A stretch of 64,000 bases of DNA from Qipengyuania sp. HL-TH1 (GCF_036365825.1 NZ_CP142675.1:1736001-1800000), one strand, 5' to 3'; positions 27,808-36,859 are shown, counted from the first letter of the stretch. The notes: generated by a model not told the origin, from the letters alone. Program-made: numbers and translations.

Positions 27808-28953
27808 GTGAACGTCGCCGATCTCAAGGCCGGCGATCTCGATTCGGCAGGCCATCCCGTTCTGCACTTCTATTCGCGCAAGCCACCCGAATATGCGGTC
27901 TACCAGACCAGGGAACGCGCGATGGTCCACTTCGCCGACGCGCCCGATGTCTCGGATGAACAACGCAAGGTGCTGGCGCAGCTCGCACCCCTGCGCGGCG
28001 AAACCAATGCGCTGATCGACGACTGGCGCGAGAAGCCCGATCGATACCACACGCTGGGCATCATCCCGCGCAGGAACGGCGCGCGCATCCGCCAACGGGC
28101 AGCGCGCTACGATCGCCGGATCGGCGATGCGCTCATCGTCGCGCTGGAAGGCGATCTGACCGGCGCCGGTGCCGTGCTGCAGGAGATAAAGGACGACGTC
28201 ATCGAGGAACGCGTCGGATGGTCGCGCTTCGAATATCTTCTGGTCGCCATCACCATCGCTTTTGCGTTCATCCTGTTCAGCATCCTGTTTGCGGTCCTGA
28301 CCGTGCCGGATGTCGATGATGCTGCGGCAGCGGCACGCTCCCTGCTGTGCGACACTGAGCTCGACCCGCGGTGTTTTGACGACGCCACCGATCTGTGGCG
28401 CGGCGCAATGGCGGGCGCTTTGGGAAGCTTCTTCTCGATCGCCCTCGCCATCCGCGGACGCACCGTCCTGCCGGACCTCAACAAGGTCAACAACTGGATG
28501 GATGCCGGCCTGCGCGTCGCGATCGGCATCATCGCAGGGACCGTGCTGGTCGCGCTGGTCGTATCGGACTTCGTCAATCTGCGGATTGGCGAGGCTGCAG
28601 GTGAGCTGAACGAGCTATATATCGGCATCGTCGGCTTTGTCGGCGGCTTTGCCGAACGGCTGGTCCCCGACCTGCTGGCACGGGCGGCGGTGCAGGAGGG
28701 CGAAAAGCCCGTGCTCCGCAAACCCGAACCCGATCTCGACGCGGCGGGTGCCGCGCCCGCCGGGGCTGCGGTCGGATCGGCACCGGCCGGTGAAGTTGTC
28801 GAAGGCGATGTCCCCCCCGACGACGAGACTGAGGACGGCTGCGTCGAGGATCTCGACATCGACGAGGATGACCTCACCCGCGACGAGCACCTGCCCGCTG
28901 CATCGGGCGGCGTCGCCCAGCCGGACGATGGACCCGAGGGGACGAAGGGATGA
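27808..28953 (+). CDS. Membrane protein of unknown function upstream of a peptidoglycan hydrolase
   Basis: About 381 residues from GTG 27808. In-frame TTG starts at 27757 and 27664 would add a Cys/basic-rich stretch that looks less coding. The N-terminal half is soluble and charged (ADLKAGDLDSAGHPVLHFYSRKPPEYAVYQTRER). Three hydrophobic helices follow: FEYLLVAITIAFAFILFSILFAV, an Ala/Gly-rich one near MAGALGSFFSIALAI, and VAIGIIAGTVLVALVVSDF. The tail is Ala/Pro-rich and strongly acidic (DVPPDDETEDGCVEDLDIDEDDL). I do not recognise the family. Its stop overlaps the lysin start by ATGA, so the two are probably co-translated; a holin-like or partner role is a guess. Confidence 0.78.
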   Translation: MNVADLKAGDLDSAGHPVLHFYSRKPPEYAVYQTRERAMVHFADAPDVSDEQRKVLAQLAPLRGETNALIDDWREKPDRYHTLGIIPRRNGARIRQRAARYDRRIGDALIVALEGDLTGAGAVLQEIKDDVIEERVGWSRFEYLLVAITIAFAFILFSILFAVLTVPDVDDAAAAARSLLCDTELDPRCFDDATDLWRGAMAGALGSFFSIALAIRGRTVLPDLNKVNNWMDAGLRVAIGIIAGTVLVALVVSDFVNLRIGEAAGELNELYIGIVGFVGGFAERLVPDLLARAAVQEGEKPVLRKPEPDLDAAGAAPAGAAVGSAPAGEVVEGDVPPDDETEDGCVEDLDIDEDDLTRDEHLPAASGGVAQPDDGPEGTKG

Positions 28954-30458
28954 GCTATTCTCTGACATGGCTGCCCGAGGTGCTCGAGCGCGCGGGTCTC
29001 AAAGTCGCCGAAACACACGATTGGCGTACCCGCGGGCGCGGTGACATGGGTCCCGTGCGCGGGGTGCTGTGCCACCATACCGCGACCCGCGCGGGCGGTA
29101 ACATGCCCACGCTCGACATGCTGATACACGGGCGGCCCGACCTCAGGGGCCCGCTGTGCCACCTCGGCCTCGGGCGCGACGGGACCTATTATGTCGTCGC
29201 CGCTGGCCGGGCCAACCATGCCGGACCCGGCGCCTGGGAAGGGCTGCGCAATACCGGCAATACGCATCTGATCGGTATCGAGGGCGAAAACGGCGGACGC
29301 CCACATGACGACTGGCCCGAAATTCAGATGGATGCCTATCGCCGCGGCGTCGCGGCGATTCTCGATCATATCGGCGCCAAGGCGAACATGTGCCTGGGAC
29401 ACAAGGAATGGGCGCCCGGGCGCAAGCCCGATCCGCTGTTCGACATGTCGCAGTTCCGCTCGCAGGTCGCCGAAATCCTCGCGGGCAAATCGCCCCCGCC
29501 GCCGATCGCGGCAAGTGACGACCACGACCGGCCGACCCTGCGCCGGGGAATGCGCTCGGACGCGGTCAAGACGGTTCAGGCGCTGCTCGGCCTGCAGGCC
29601 GATGGTATTTTCGGCCCCCGGACCGAAGCGGCAATCCGCGCGTGGCAGCGCACCAATGGGTTGGTGCCCGACGGCATCGTGGGTTCGCGCAGCTGGGAGG
29701 TGCTGGATCTTCAGCGCGACGCGCCCGCCAAGCCCCCGCAGACGCCGCCTGCCAAGGACGGCAACAAGGCGAGCGACACGGCGATCATCGATCAGATCGA
29801 TGCCGGTCTGCTCAAGCTCGCCTTCTCCGAGAACACGCCGCAAGAGCTCGCCCAATGGGTCGAGCCGATCAAGACCGTGTGCCTGCGCTACGGCATCGAC
29901 ACGCGGCGCGAGATCTGCAGCTTCCTCGCCAATATCGCGGTCGAGAGCCGCGGCCTGACCCGCATGACCGAAAGCCTCAATTACAGCGTCGACGGCTTGC
30001 TGAGGACCTTCGGCCGCCACCGGATAAGCGAAGCCGACGCACGGCGGCTCGGGCGCAAGCGCGGCGAACGCGGGCTGTCGCTCGCGCGGCAGGAGGAACT
30101 GGCCAATTTGCTCTATGGCGGCGAATGGGGGCGCCGCAATCTCGGCAATACCGAACCCGGCGATGGCTGGCGGTTCCGCGGCTACGGGCCCAAGCAGATC
30201 ACCGGGCGCCACAATTGCACCGAGTTCGGCAAATCCATCGGCATGGCGATCGAGAAAATCCCCGACTACCTGCGCACGCGTGAAGGCGGTTGCATGGGGG
30301 CAGGCTGGTACTGGAAGTCGCGCGATCTCGACAAGTTCGCCGCGACCCCCGGGCTCGAGGACGATCGCCGCGCAATCAATGGCGGGCTGCACGGGCTCGA
30401 TGTGGTGCAGGAACGGTTCGACCGGCTGATGCGCGAACTGGACCGGCGCGGGGTCTGA
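28950..30458 (+). CDS. Three-domain peptidoglycan hydrolase: amidase_2, PG-binding, GH19-like
   Basis: 502 residues with no signal peptide. Residues 30-165 form an amidase_2/PGRP-type N-acetylmuramoyl-L-alanine amidase (GVLCHHTATRAGG, IGIEGENGG, LGHKEWAPGRKPDP; likely zinc His at 42/43 and 151). Residues 197-253 are a peptidoglycan-binding helix bundle (LRRGMRSDAVKTVQALLGLQADGIFG). Residues 285-500 resemble GH19 chitinase/lysozymes, with Glu332 in IAVESRGL and the GDGWRFRGYGPKQITGR block. Lack of an export signal and the upstream membrane protein recall phage or tailocin endolysins, but no other phage genes surround it. Confidence 0.88.
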   Translation: MSYSLTWLPEVLERAGLKVAETHDWRTRGRGDMGPVRGVLCHHTATRAGGNMPTLDMLIHGRPDLRGPLCHLGLGRDGTYYVVAAGRANHAGPGAWEGLRNTGNTHLIGIEGENGGRPHDDWPEIQMDAYRRGVAAILDHIGAKANMCLGHKEWAPGRKPDPLFDMSQFRSQVAEILAGKSPPPPIAASDDHDRPTLRRGMRSDAVKTVQALLGLQADGIFGPRTEAAIRAWQRTNGLVPDGIVGSRSWEVLDLQRDAPAKPPQTPPAKDGNKASDTAIIDQIDAGLLKLAFSENTPQELAQWVEPIKTVCLRYGIDTRREICSFLANIAVESRGLTRMTESLNYSVDGLLRTFGRHRISEADARRLGRKRGERGLSLARQEELANLLYGGEWGRRNLGNTEPGDGWRFRGYGPKQITGRHNCTEFGKSIGMAIEKIPDYLRTREGGCMGAGWYWKSRDLDKFAATPGLEDDRRAINGGLHGLDVVQERFDRLMRELDRRGV

Positions 30459-30520
30459 TCGGCAGCATTGAACCGGCAATACCGGACGCGCCACGCAAAG
30501 CAAACCTCAGTCCCGATACA

Positions 30521-30550
30521 AAAAGGGCGGCCACGATGTGACCGCCCTTT
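30521..30550. terminator. Bidirectional terminator between the lysin and the barrel protein
   Basis: An AAAGGGCGG/CCGCCCTTT stem with an inner CAC/GTG pairing, flanked by A and T runs, sits between the convergent genes. Confidence 0.8.
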
Positions 30551-30571
30551 CCGTTTGAAGGTATCCGCCGA

Positions 30572-31417
30572 TCAGAAGCGGAAGTTCAGCGTCGTGCGGA
30601 TCGAATGGATGTTCAGGTTCGGATCCGAGGGGCGAAGAGCGGTTTCACCCGAATCGAGCAGGAACGGATTGGTTGCAGGCGCGGTACCGGCACCCACCAG
30701 CACATAGGCATCGTCGTCGTCATAGCGCGAATAGAGATATTCGAGGCCGAACGAGATGTTGTCGGTGAGGTAGAGCTCGCCGCCGGCGCCGATCTGGCCA
30801 CCCAGCTGCCAATCGTCATCATTCGTCATGGTGAAGGAATTGGCCGTGTTGGTGGTGACGAAATCGTGATCGATATCGGCATAGGCGACGCCGCCCGTGA
30901 CGTAGAGCAGGCCACGGCCGCTGCCGGGCGAAACGCCGAGGCGACCACGCACAGCGACCGATTTGTCCAGTCCGCGTACGAAGGTGTAGCTCGCCGGGGT
31001 GGTGCTGAAACCGGTCGAGTAATCTTCCGATTCCGACAGCGCGCCCTCGACCAACAGGCCGGCAACTACCGGACCATTGCCGATGCGCTGGTCGAAGCCG
31101 ATGCGGATGCCGTAGCCGTAGCGCGACTTGTCATCGCTGCAGCCGTCGCTGGCTTCCGCGCCATTGGCGGCGCCGTTGCAATAACCGGGGCTGAAAGCAT
31201 TGGCGCCGGTCGTCGTGATGACCCCGTCGCCATATTCCCCGTCGCCATCGGTGTCGAAGGTGATGCCTTCACCATTTTCATCGTCGATTGCGTCGAGACC
31301 GAAGCTACCGCCGACGTAGAAGCCGTCGAAGAAACGGGGTTCTGCATCCTGTGCGAAAGCAGGCTGAGCGAAGGCGCCCGCGAAAATCGCGGTGGCCAGA
31401 AATGTCGATTTTTTCAT
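30572..31417 (-). CDS. Outer-membrane beta-barrel protein (porin-like family)
   Basis: 281 residues. A signal peptide (STFLATAIFAGAFAQPAFAQ) precedes short amphipathic strands such as GFYVGGSFGLDAI, YGYGIRIGFDQRI, SVAVRGRLGVSPGSGRGLLYVTGGVAYADID, QLGGQIGAGGELYLTDNISFGLEYLYSRY and a terminal IRTTLNFRF. This matches the 8-stranded OmpA-barrel/Omp25-like family common in Alphaproteobacteria. Loops are rich in Asp/Gly and hold two Cys (CNGAANGAEASDGC), possibly a disulfide. No ligand can be assigned. Confidence 0.88.
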   Translation of the reverse strand: MKKSTFLATAIFAGAFAQPAFAQDAEPRFFDGFYVGGSFGLDAIDDENGEGITFDTDGDGEYGDGVITTTGANAFSPGYCNGAANGAEASDGCSDDKSRYGYGIRIGFDQRIGNGPVVAGLLVEGALSESEDYSTGFSTTPASYTFVRGLDKSVAVRGRLGVSPGSGRGLLYVTGGVAYADIDHDFVTTNTANSFTMTNDDDWQLGGQIGAGGELYLTDNISFGLEYLYSRYDDDDAYVLVGAGTAPATNPFLLDSGETALRPSDPNLNIHSIRTTLNFRF

Positions 31418-31619
31418 TGAAAATCCTGTTAGTTACGTGGACCCTGTTGCCGGGTAAGACGTTTGCGGAGCCAAGGCGTTCCGGCACCCCGGTGCGATGA
31501 AACGCACGTGTCGCATTTTTGCCACAGCGACAATCTCGCGAGGTCCGCCAAATGCCGCGTGAGCGGCGGTTCGGGGCCCCGGTGGCCAGCGCGATTTCCA
31601 TCTGTTAGATGCCTCGCCC

Positions 31620-33101
31620 ATGCAGACCGGCACCTATATTTCGCTCGCCCTATATTTTGTTCTGATGATCGCGATCGGCCTATGGGCGTGGAAGCGCTCG
31701 ACCGATACGAGCGAGGGTTATCTGCTCGCCGGACGCAACCTGCCACCTGCGGTCGCCGCACTGAGCGCCGGCGCCTCTGACATGAGCGGCTGGCTGCTGC
31801 TCGGCCTGCCCGGCGCGCTCTATGCCAGCGGGCTGGTCGAGGCGTGGATCGGGATCGGGCTGTTCATCGGCGCGCTGGCCAACTGGTTCGTGGTCGCGCC
31901 GCGGCTGCGCGCGCAGACCGAAAGCTATGGCAATGCGCTGACGATCCCCGAATTCCTCGCCAATCGCTTTCCCGACAAGGCGGTCGCGCTGCGCGTCATC
32001 TCCGCGCTGATCGTGGTGGTGTTTTTCGCGGTCTATACCGCTGCCGGCCTCGTGGGCGGCGGCAAGCTGTTCGAAACCAGTTTTGCCGGCCTGTTCGGGG
32101 GTATCGGCATGAGCGATTACATGGTCGGCATCTGGATCACCGCGCTGGTGGTGCTCGCCTATACCATGGTCGGCGGCTTCCTCGCGGTCAGCCTGACCGA
32201 TTTCGTGCAGGGGCTGATCATGGTCGTCGCACTGGCGGTGATGCCGCTGGTGGTGATGTTCGGCGAAGGCGGCAGCGCGGGCGGGTCGCTGACCGACGTC
32301 CCCGTCGAAGGTTTCCTCAGCCTCACCCAAGGCCTCACCCTGCTTGGCTTCATCAGCGCGGTGACCTGGGGGCTCGGCTATTTCGGCCAGCCGCATATCA
32401 TCGTGCGCTTCATGGCGATCGACACGGTCGAGAAGGTCCGTCCGGCGCGCAACATCGGCATGACCTGGATGGGCGTCGCGCTGCTCGGTTCGATCGGCAT
32501 CGGCATTGCCGGCCGCGCCTTTACCGAACGCAACGGCATCGTCGTGGACGATCCCGAGACGATCTTCATCGTGCTCGCCAATCTATTGTTCCACCCGCTA
32601 ATCACCGGCTTCCTGCTGGCGGCGCTGCTCGCCGCGATCATGTCGACGATCAGCTCGCAGCTGCTGGTTGCCTCGAGCTCGCTCACTGAAGATTTCTACA
32701 AGCTGTTCTTCCGCCGCCATGCCTCGGAGCGCGAGAGCGTGAATGTCGGACGGATCTGCGTCGCGCTGGTGGCGATTGCCGCGATCGTGATCGCGAGCAA
32801 TCCCGATAGCGAGGTGCTGGGACTGGTGTCCAACGCCTGGGCAGGCTTCGGCGCGGCCTTTGGTCCGCTGATTATCCTCGCGCTGACCTGGAACAGGATG
32901 ACCGGCGCCGGCGCAGTCGCAGGCCTGGTCACCGGCGCCGCAGTGGTCGTCGCATGGATTGCGCTGGGCTGGAATGCGGCGCTCCCGGGCATGGACCAGG
33001 GCCTCTACGAAATCGTCCCCGGCTTCATCGCTGCCTGGCTCGCCATCTGGCTGGTCAGCAAGGCGACCGCCGGAACCGCAGAGCGCCCCTTGCCAGCCTG
33101 A
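31620..33101 (+). CDS. putP: Sodium/proline symporter PutP
   Basis: 493 residues of the SSS family, importing proline with Na+. It has about 13 membrane helices, starting TYISLALYFVLMIAIGLWAW. PutP signatures include YLLAGRNLPPAVAALSAGASDMSGWLLLGLPGALY, the Na+ site region MSTISSQLLVASSSLTEDFYK and SNAWAGFGAAFGPLIILAL. It is 40 nt upstream of gamma-glutamyltransferase in the same direction, so amino acid scavenging may be co-expressed. Confidence 0.95.
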   Translation: MQTGTYISLALYFVLMIAIGLWAWKRSTDTSEGYLLAGRNLPPAVAALSAGASDMSGWLLLGLPGALYASGLVEAWIGIGLFIGALANWFVVAPRLRAQTESYGNALTIPEFLANRFPDKAVALRVISALIVVVFFAVYTAAGLVGGGKLFETSFAGLFGGIGMSDYMVGIWITALVVLAYTMVGGFLAVSLTDFVQGLIMVVALAVMPLVVMFGEGGSAGGSLTDVPVEGFLSLTQGLTLLGFISAVTWGLGYFGQPHIIVRFMAIDTVEKVRPARNIGMTWMGVALLGSIGIGIAGRAFTERNGIVVDDPETIFIVLANLLFHPLITGFLLAALLAAIMSTISSQLLVASSSLTEDFYKLFFRRHASERESVNVGRICVALVAIAAIVIASNPDSEVLGLVSNAWAGFGAAFGPLIILALTWNRMTGAGAVAGLVTGAAVVVAWIALGWNAALPGMDQGLYEIVPGFIAAWLAIWLVSKATAGTAERPLPA

Positions 33102-33141
33102 CGCGCAGTCGTCACACCGTCTCCCGATTGAGGAGACGAAT

Positions 33142-34938
33142 ATGCGAACACTACTGGCGGGCGTAGCCGCCCTCGCCCTGACCGCCATGCCTGCCACCGC
33201 GCAGGAGACGGCCGAACAGCCCGCGATCGAACAGCAGATCGGCGCCGGCGGGCGGCCCGTAGGCGCGAATTGGGCACGCAGCCCGGTGATCGCGCAGCAC
33301 GGCATGGCGGCCACCGCACACCCGCTCGCCACGCAGATCGCGCTCGACGTGCTCAAGGACGGCGGCAGCGCGGTCGATGCGGCCATCGCGGCCAATGCCG
33401 CGCTGGGGCTGATGGAACCCACCGGCAATGGCATCGGCGGCGATCTGTTCGCGATCATCTACGACCCCGCGACCGGCAAGCTGCACGGCATAAACGGGTC
33501 GGGCCGCAGCCCGCAGGGCCAGACGCTCGACCAGCTGCTCGACAAGCTCGATGGGGCAGACGCCCTGCCGCCCTATGGCGCATTGCCGATCACCGTGCCG
33601 GGGACGGTCGATGCCTGGTTCGCGATGCACGAACGCTTCGGCAAGCGGACCATGGCCGAAAACCTGGCGCCGACCATCGGCTATGCCCGCGAAGGCCACC
33701 CGATCGCGCCGGTCATCGGCATGTATCTCGCCCGCTCGCTCAAGGCCTATTCGGCGCGCGAGGACCAGTTCGATTTCAGCAATGCGCGCAAGGTGTGGTT
33801 CGCCGATGGCGAAGCGCCCGAGGCCGGCGAAATCTTCCGCAATCCGGACCTTGCCGACACGCTCGAGGCGATCGCCCGCGACGGGCGCGATGCCTATTAC
33901 GACGGCGATCTGACCGATGTGATCGTCGATTACCTGCAGGCGCAGGGCAGCGCCTTCACGCGCGAGGATTTTGCCGCCCACCGCAGCGAATGGGTCGAGC
34001 CCGCCTGTGCCGGCTACAAGGATGGGTACGAGCTGTGCGAACTGCCGCCCAACAGCCAAGGCTTTGCCGCGCTGCAGATGGTCAATATCCTCAAGAACAT
34101 CGACCTGTCGCAATGGGAGCGCGGAAGCCCCGAAGCGTTGCACTACATGGTCGAAGCCAAGCGGCTCGCCTATGCCGATGTCGCGCGCTTCTATGCCGAT
34201 CCCGACTTCGCCGCCCTTCCCGCCCAATTGCTCGCCGAAGACTATGGCGCCGAACGCTTCAAGCTGATCGATCCGGCCAAGGCGACGCCCGAATTCCAGC
34301 CCGGCGAAATCGAAGTCGCGCCCAAGCTCGAGGGTGAAGGCGATACCACCTACCTCACCGTCGTCGATGGCGACGGCATGATGGTCAGCCTCATCCAGTC
34401 GAATTATCGCGGTATGGGCGGCGGGCTGGTTGCCCCGGGCACCGGCTTCATGTTCCAGGACCGCGGCGAGCTGTTCAGCCTCGATCCGGCGCATCCCAAT
34501 GCCTACGAACCCGGCAAGCGGCCCTTCCACACGATCATTCCCGCCTTCGTGAAGAAGGATGGCCAGCCTTATATGACGCTGGGCCTGATGGGCGGCGGCA
34601 TGCAGCCGCAGGGCCATGTGCAGGTGCTGGTCAATATCGTCGATTACGGCATGAACCTGCAGGAAGCAGGCGATGCCGCGCGCTTCAACCACGACGGCGG
34701 GCCGCAGCCGACCGAGGCGTTCGAAGGCCCCGCTGCCGATCCGCTGGGGACATTGTTCGTCGAACCCGGCATTCCGGCAGAAACCATCGCCGCGCTGCGC
34801 ACCATGGGGCACAAGGTCGAAGTGGTCGACAACGGCATCATGTTCGGCGGCTACCAGGCCATCGCGCGCGACCCCGAGACGGGCGTGCTGACGGGCGCCA
34901 CCGAAATGCGCAAGGATGGGCAGGCATCGGGATATTGA
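33142..34938 (+). CDS. ggt: Gamma-glutamyltransferase (Ntn hydrolase)
   Basis: GGT hydrolyses or transfers gamma-glutamyl groups, e.g. from glutathione, in the periplasm. The start at 33142 follows AGGAGACGAAT and gives a signal peptide (TLLAGVAALALTAMPATAQ). Family blocks are AATAHPLATQIALDVLKDGGSAVDAAIAANAALGLMEPTGNGIGGD, the autoprocessing nucleophile in GDTTYLTVVDGDGMMVSLIQSNY, and GGGMQPQGHVQVLVNI. Length 598. This resembles the GGT-like subgroup close to cephalosporin acylases, so glutathione activity is likely but not certain. Confidence 0.93.
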   Translation: MRTLLAGVAALALTAMPATAQETAEQPAIEQQIGAGGRPVGANWARSPVIAQHGMAATAHPLATQIALDVLKDGGSAVDAAIAANAALGLMEPTGNGIGGDLFAIIYDPATGKLHGINGSGRSPQGQTLDQLLDKLDGADALPPYGALPITVPGTVDAWFAMHERFGKRTMAENLAPTIGYAREGHPIAPVIGMYLARSLKAYSAREDQFDFSNARKVWFADGEAPEAGEIFRNPDLADTLEAIARDGRDAYYDGDLTDVIVDYLQAQGSAFTREDFAAHRSEWVEPACAGYKDGYELCELPPNSQGFAALQMVNILKNIDLSQWERGSPEALHYMVEAKRLAYADVARFYADPDFAALPAQLLAEDYGAERFKLIDPAKATPEFQPGEIEVAPKLEGEGDTTYLTVVDGDGMMVSLIQSNYRGMGGGLVAPGTGFMFQDRGELFSLDPAHPNAYEPGKRPFHTIIPAFVKKDGQPYMTLGLMGGGMQPQGHVQVLVNIVDYGMNLQEAGDAARFNHDGGPQPTEAFEGPAADPLGTLFVEPGIPAETIAALRTMGHKVEVVDNGIMFGGYQAIARDPETGVLTGATEMRKDGQASGY

Positions 34939-34962
34939 GGGTCGCCTGAAAAGGAGAACGAC

Positions 34963-35334
34963 ATGGCAAAGGTAACCGGACTGGGCGGGGTCTTTTACGT
35001 GGTAAAGGACCCTGACGCCACGCGCGCCTGGTACCGCGACGTGCTGGGTATCGGCGGCGAATACGGGCCGCAGCTGGAGTGGTCCGAAGAGACCGGCGAC
35101 AAACCCTATTCGCTCATCAGCCATTTCAAGGACGATGGCTACATCAAGCCCGGCACCGGCGGCTTCATGGTCAATCTGCGGGTCGACGATTGCGACGCGA
35201 TGGTCGAGCAGCTGAAGGCCAAGGGGGTCGAGGTGCTCGGCCATGTCGATGAAGGGTATGCCAAGTTCGCCTGGATCCTCGATCCCGACGGGGTCAAGAT
35301 CGAACTGTGGGAACAGCTCGCCGCACCCGAATAG
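34963..35334 (+). CDS. VOC (glyoxalase/bleomycin-resistance) family protein
   Basis: 123 residues in a single VOC module. It starts GLGGVFYVVKDPDATRAWYRDVLGI and ends FAWILDPDGVKIELWEQ, the paired beta-alpha-beta-beta-beta units. A metal-binding Glu is likely in IELWEQ. The substrate is not predictable. It follows ggt by 24 nt with an AAAAGGAGAAC ribosome site. Confidence 0.9.
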   Translation: MAKVTGLGGVFYVVKDPDATRAWYRDVLGIGGEYGPQLEWSEETGDKPYSLISHFKDDGYIKPGTGGFMVNLRVDDCDAMVEQLKAKGVEVLGHVDEGYAKFAWILDPDGVKIELWEQLAAPE

Positions 35335-35375
35335 GCCGCGCCTTCTCCTGGAAAATTGCGCTCCCCTACACATCG

Positions 35376-35390
35376 TTAGCGAAGAATTAA
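35376..35390 (+). promoter_or_regulatory. CtrA-like half-site pair upstream of the extensin-like gene
   Basis: TTAG-N7-TTAA differs by one base from the CtrA consensus TTAA-N7-TTAA. It lies 26 bp upstream of the lipoprotein start, where CtrA sites of alphaproteobacterial envelope genes often occur. One such match can arise by chance. Confidence 0.3.
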
Positions 35391-35415
35391 GGATGTTCGG
35401 GAGATAAGCGCGGGT

Positions 35416-36084
35416 ATGCGACCACATCCCGCCTTCTCTCTGCTGCTTCTCCTCAGCCTGGCAGGATGCGGCGTGGTACCTGGCTCCAAGCCCGCAGAAA
35501 GGGTCGCGCGGCAGGCAGGGTCCGTCCCTGTCAGCACCGCGCGACCCGAAATGCGCCAGTGCAATGCCGAACTGGGGCAGACCGGCTCGCGCTTTGCCCC
35601 GCTGCCCGACAAATTCTACGGCGCCGGTTGTTCGACCACCAACAGCGTCCGGCTCGAACGCGTCGGCGGGGATCACACCGAATTCACCGTGACCAACCTT
35701 GGTGCAGTGGCCTGCCCGCTGGCCAACAGCTTTGCCGGCTGGGCGCGCTACGGGGTCGATCGCGCCGCGCAGCAGATCCTCGGCAGCCCGCTCCAGCGGA
35801 TCGAGACCATGGGCAGCTTTGCCTGCCGCAATGTTGCGGGCAGCGCCCGCCGCAGCGCGCATGCGCGCGCCGAGGCGATCGATGTCGCCGCCTTCGTCCT
35901 TGCCGACGGTCGCCGGATTTCGGTTCAGTCGGGGTGGAACGCTTCACGGGACGAGCGTGAATTCCTGCGCGTCATTCACCGCAGCGCCTGCAAGCGGTTC
36001 GGCACGGTACTGGGCCCCGACTACAACCGGGCCCATGAGGACCATTTTCACCTGGAATATGGCAGCGGGAACTACTGCCGCTAG
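35416..36084 (+). CDS. Extensin-like C-terminal domain lipoprotein
   Basis: 222 residues. The lipobox LAGC follows a signal helix (SLLLLLSLAGCGV). The body matches the extensin-like C-terminal domain: VACPLANSFAGWARYGVDRAAQQILG, MGSFACRNVAGS, SAHARAEAIDVAAFVLADGRRISV and AHEDHFHLEYGSGNYC. The conserved His/Asp set (HARAEAIDV, HEDHFH) resembles the LAS metallopeptidase metal site, so a cell-wall peptidase role is plausible but unproven. Six conserved Cys suggest disulfides. Confidence 0.9.
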   Translation: MRPHPAFSLLLLLSLAGCGVVPGSKPAERVARQAGSVPVSTARPEMRQCNAELGQTGSRFAPLPDKFYGAGCSTTNSVRLERVGGDHTEFTVTNLGAVACPLANSFAGWARYGVDRAAQQILGSPLQRIETMGSFACRNVAGSARRSAHARAEAIDVAAFVLADGRRISVQSGWNASRDEREFLRVIHRSACKRFGTVLGPDYNRAHEDHFHLEYGSGNYCR

Positions 36085-36105
36085 GGTTGAGCCGCCGCGC
36101 GCCTA

Positions 36106-36732
36106 TTACATCGCAAAGGGCGTATCCTCGTCGAGCTTTGCTTCCAGTCGCAGGCGAACCGCTTGCGCGGAATGATCGGTACCCAGTTTCGACATCAAAT
36201 TGGCGCGGTGGATTTCCACCGTGCGCGGGCTGATCCCCAATTCGCGCCCGATCATCTTATTGCTGCAGCCCTCGGCCAGCCAGTCGAGCACTTCGCGTTC
36301 GCGCGGGGAAAGCATGGCGATCTTGTTGCGCGCTTCGACCATCTTGCGGCGCGCCTGGACATGCGCATCGACATCCTTGCCGATCCGGCCAAGCGCTTCG
36401 GCCAGCCGTTCGGGTTTCAGCGGCAGCGCGACATAATCCAGCGCCCCCGCTTTCACCGCATCGACGATGCAGGCTGGCCGGGGTTCACGCGCGGTGGCGA
36501 TAACCGGTAGCCACACGCCCTTTTGTGCCAGCTCGTTCAGGACCGAAGCGACCCCGCCGTCGGCGGGATCGTCGCGCGCCAGGATCACACCCTGCTCGGG
36601 TGGTCGCTGCAAGAATTCGGCGGCGTTGGAATAGGTTTCACAGTGATGGCCAAGTCCAAAACCCAGATGGGCTTGTTCTGCCCGGCCACGACTTGAGCCT
36701 CCTACAATATGGAGAATTTGGCGCTCGTTCAT
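36106..36732 (-). CDS. LuxR/FixJ-type transcription regulator with degenerate receiver domain
   Basis: 208 residues. The C-terminal 138-200 is a clear LuxR/GerE HTH (LSPREREVLDWLAEGCSNKMIGRELGISPRTVEIHRANLMSKL). The N-terminal 1-120 has the receiver fold length, but key residues differ from FixJ: the acidic pair after beta-1 is GG (IVGGSS), the acceptor position four before Pro56 is Ala52, and the Lys before the beta-5 Pro is Leu104. Thr80 is kept. It therefore probably works without phosphorylation. ATG at 36732 was chosen; 36771 is possible. It lies directly beyond the 3' end of the Anbu cluster on the same strand. Confidence 0.88.
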   Translation of the reverse strand: MNERQILHIVGGSSRGRAEQAHLGFGLGHHCETYSNAAEFLQRPPEQGVILARDDPADGGVASVLNELAQKGVWLPVIATAREPRPACIVDAVKAGALDYVALPLKPERLAEALGRIGKDVDAHVQARRKMVEARNKIAMLSPREREVLDWLAEGCSNKMIGRELGISPRTVEIHRANLMSKLGTDHSAQAVRLRLEAKLDEDTPFAM

Positions 36733-36859
36733 TTGGCCTACCTTACGTCTATGACAAAGCCCCCGCCACAAAATATTAGTTAATATAAACGGTCTTATAA
36801 CACTGCCGCCCTATCTACGAACAGTTCGCAATAGCAATTTGTATATTCGCGACAAAAAC

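Noticed and set aside
28950..30458. Evidence for an intact prophage around the lysin
   Set aside because: Neighbouring genes are typA, an outer-membrane barrel and putP; no integrase, capsid, tail or attachment site was seen.
28107..30503. 798-codon minus frame opposite the lysin and membrane protein
   Set aside because: Composition-driven antisense frame; the plus-strand genes have clear domains.
33151..35862. 903-codon minus frame spanning ggt and the VOC gene
   Set aside because: It covers two unrelated secure genes on the other strand and its translation has no family motif or signal peptide.
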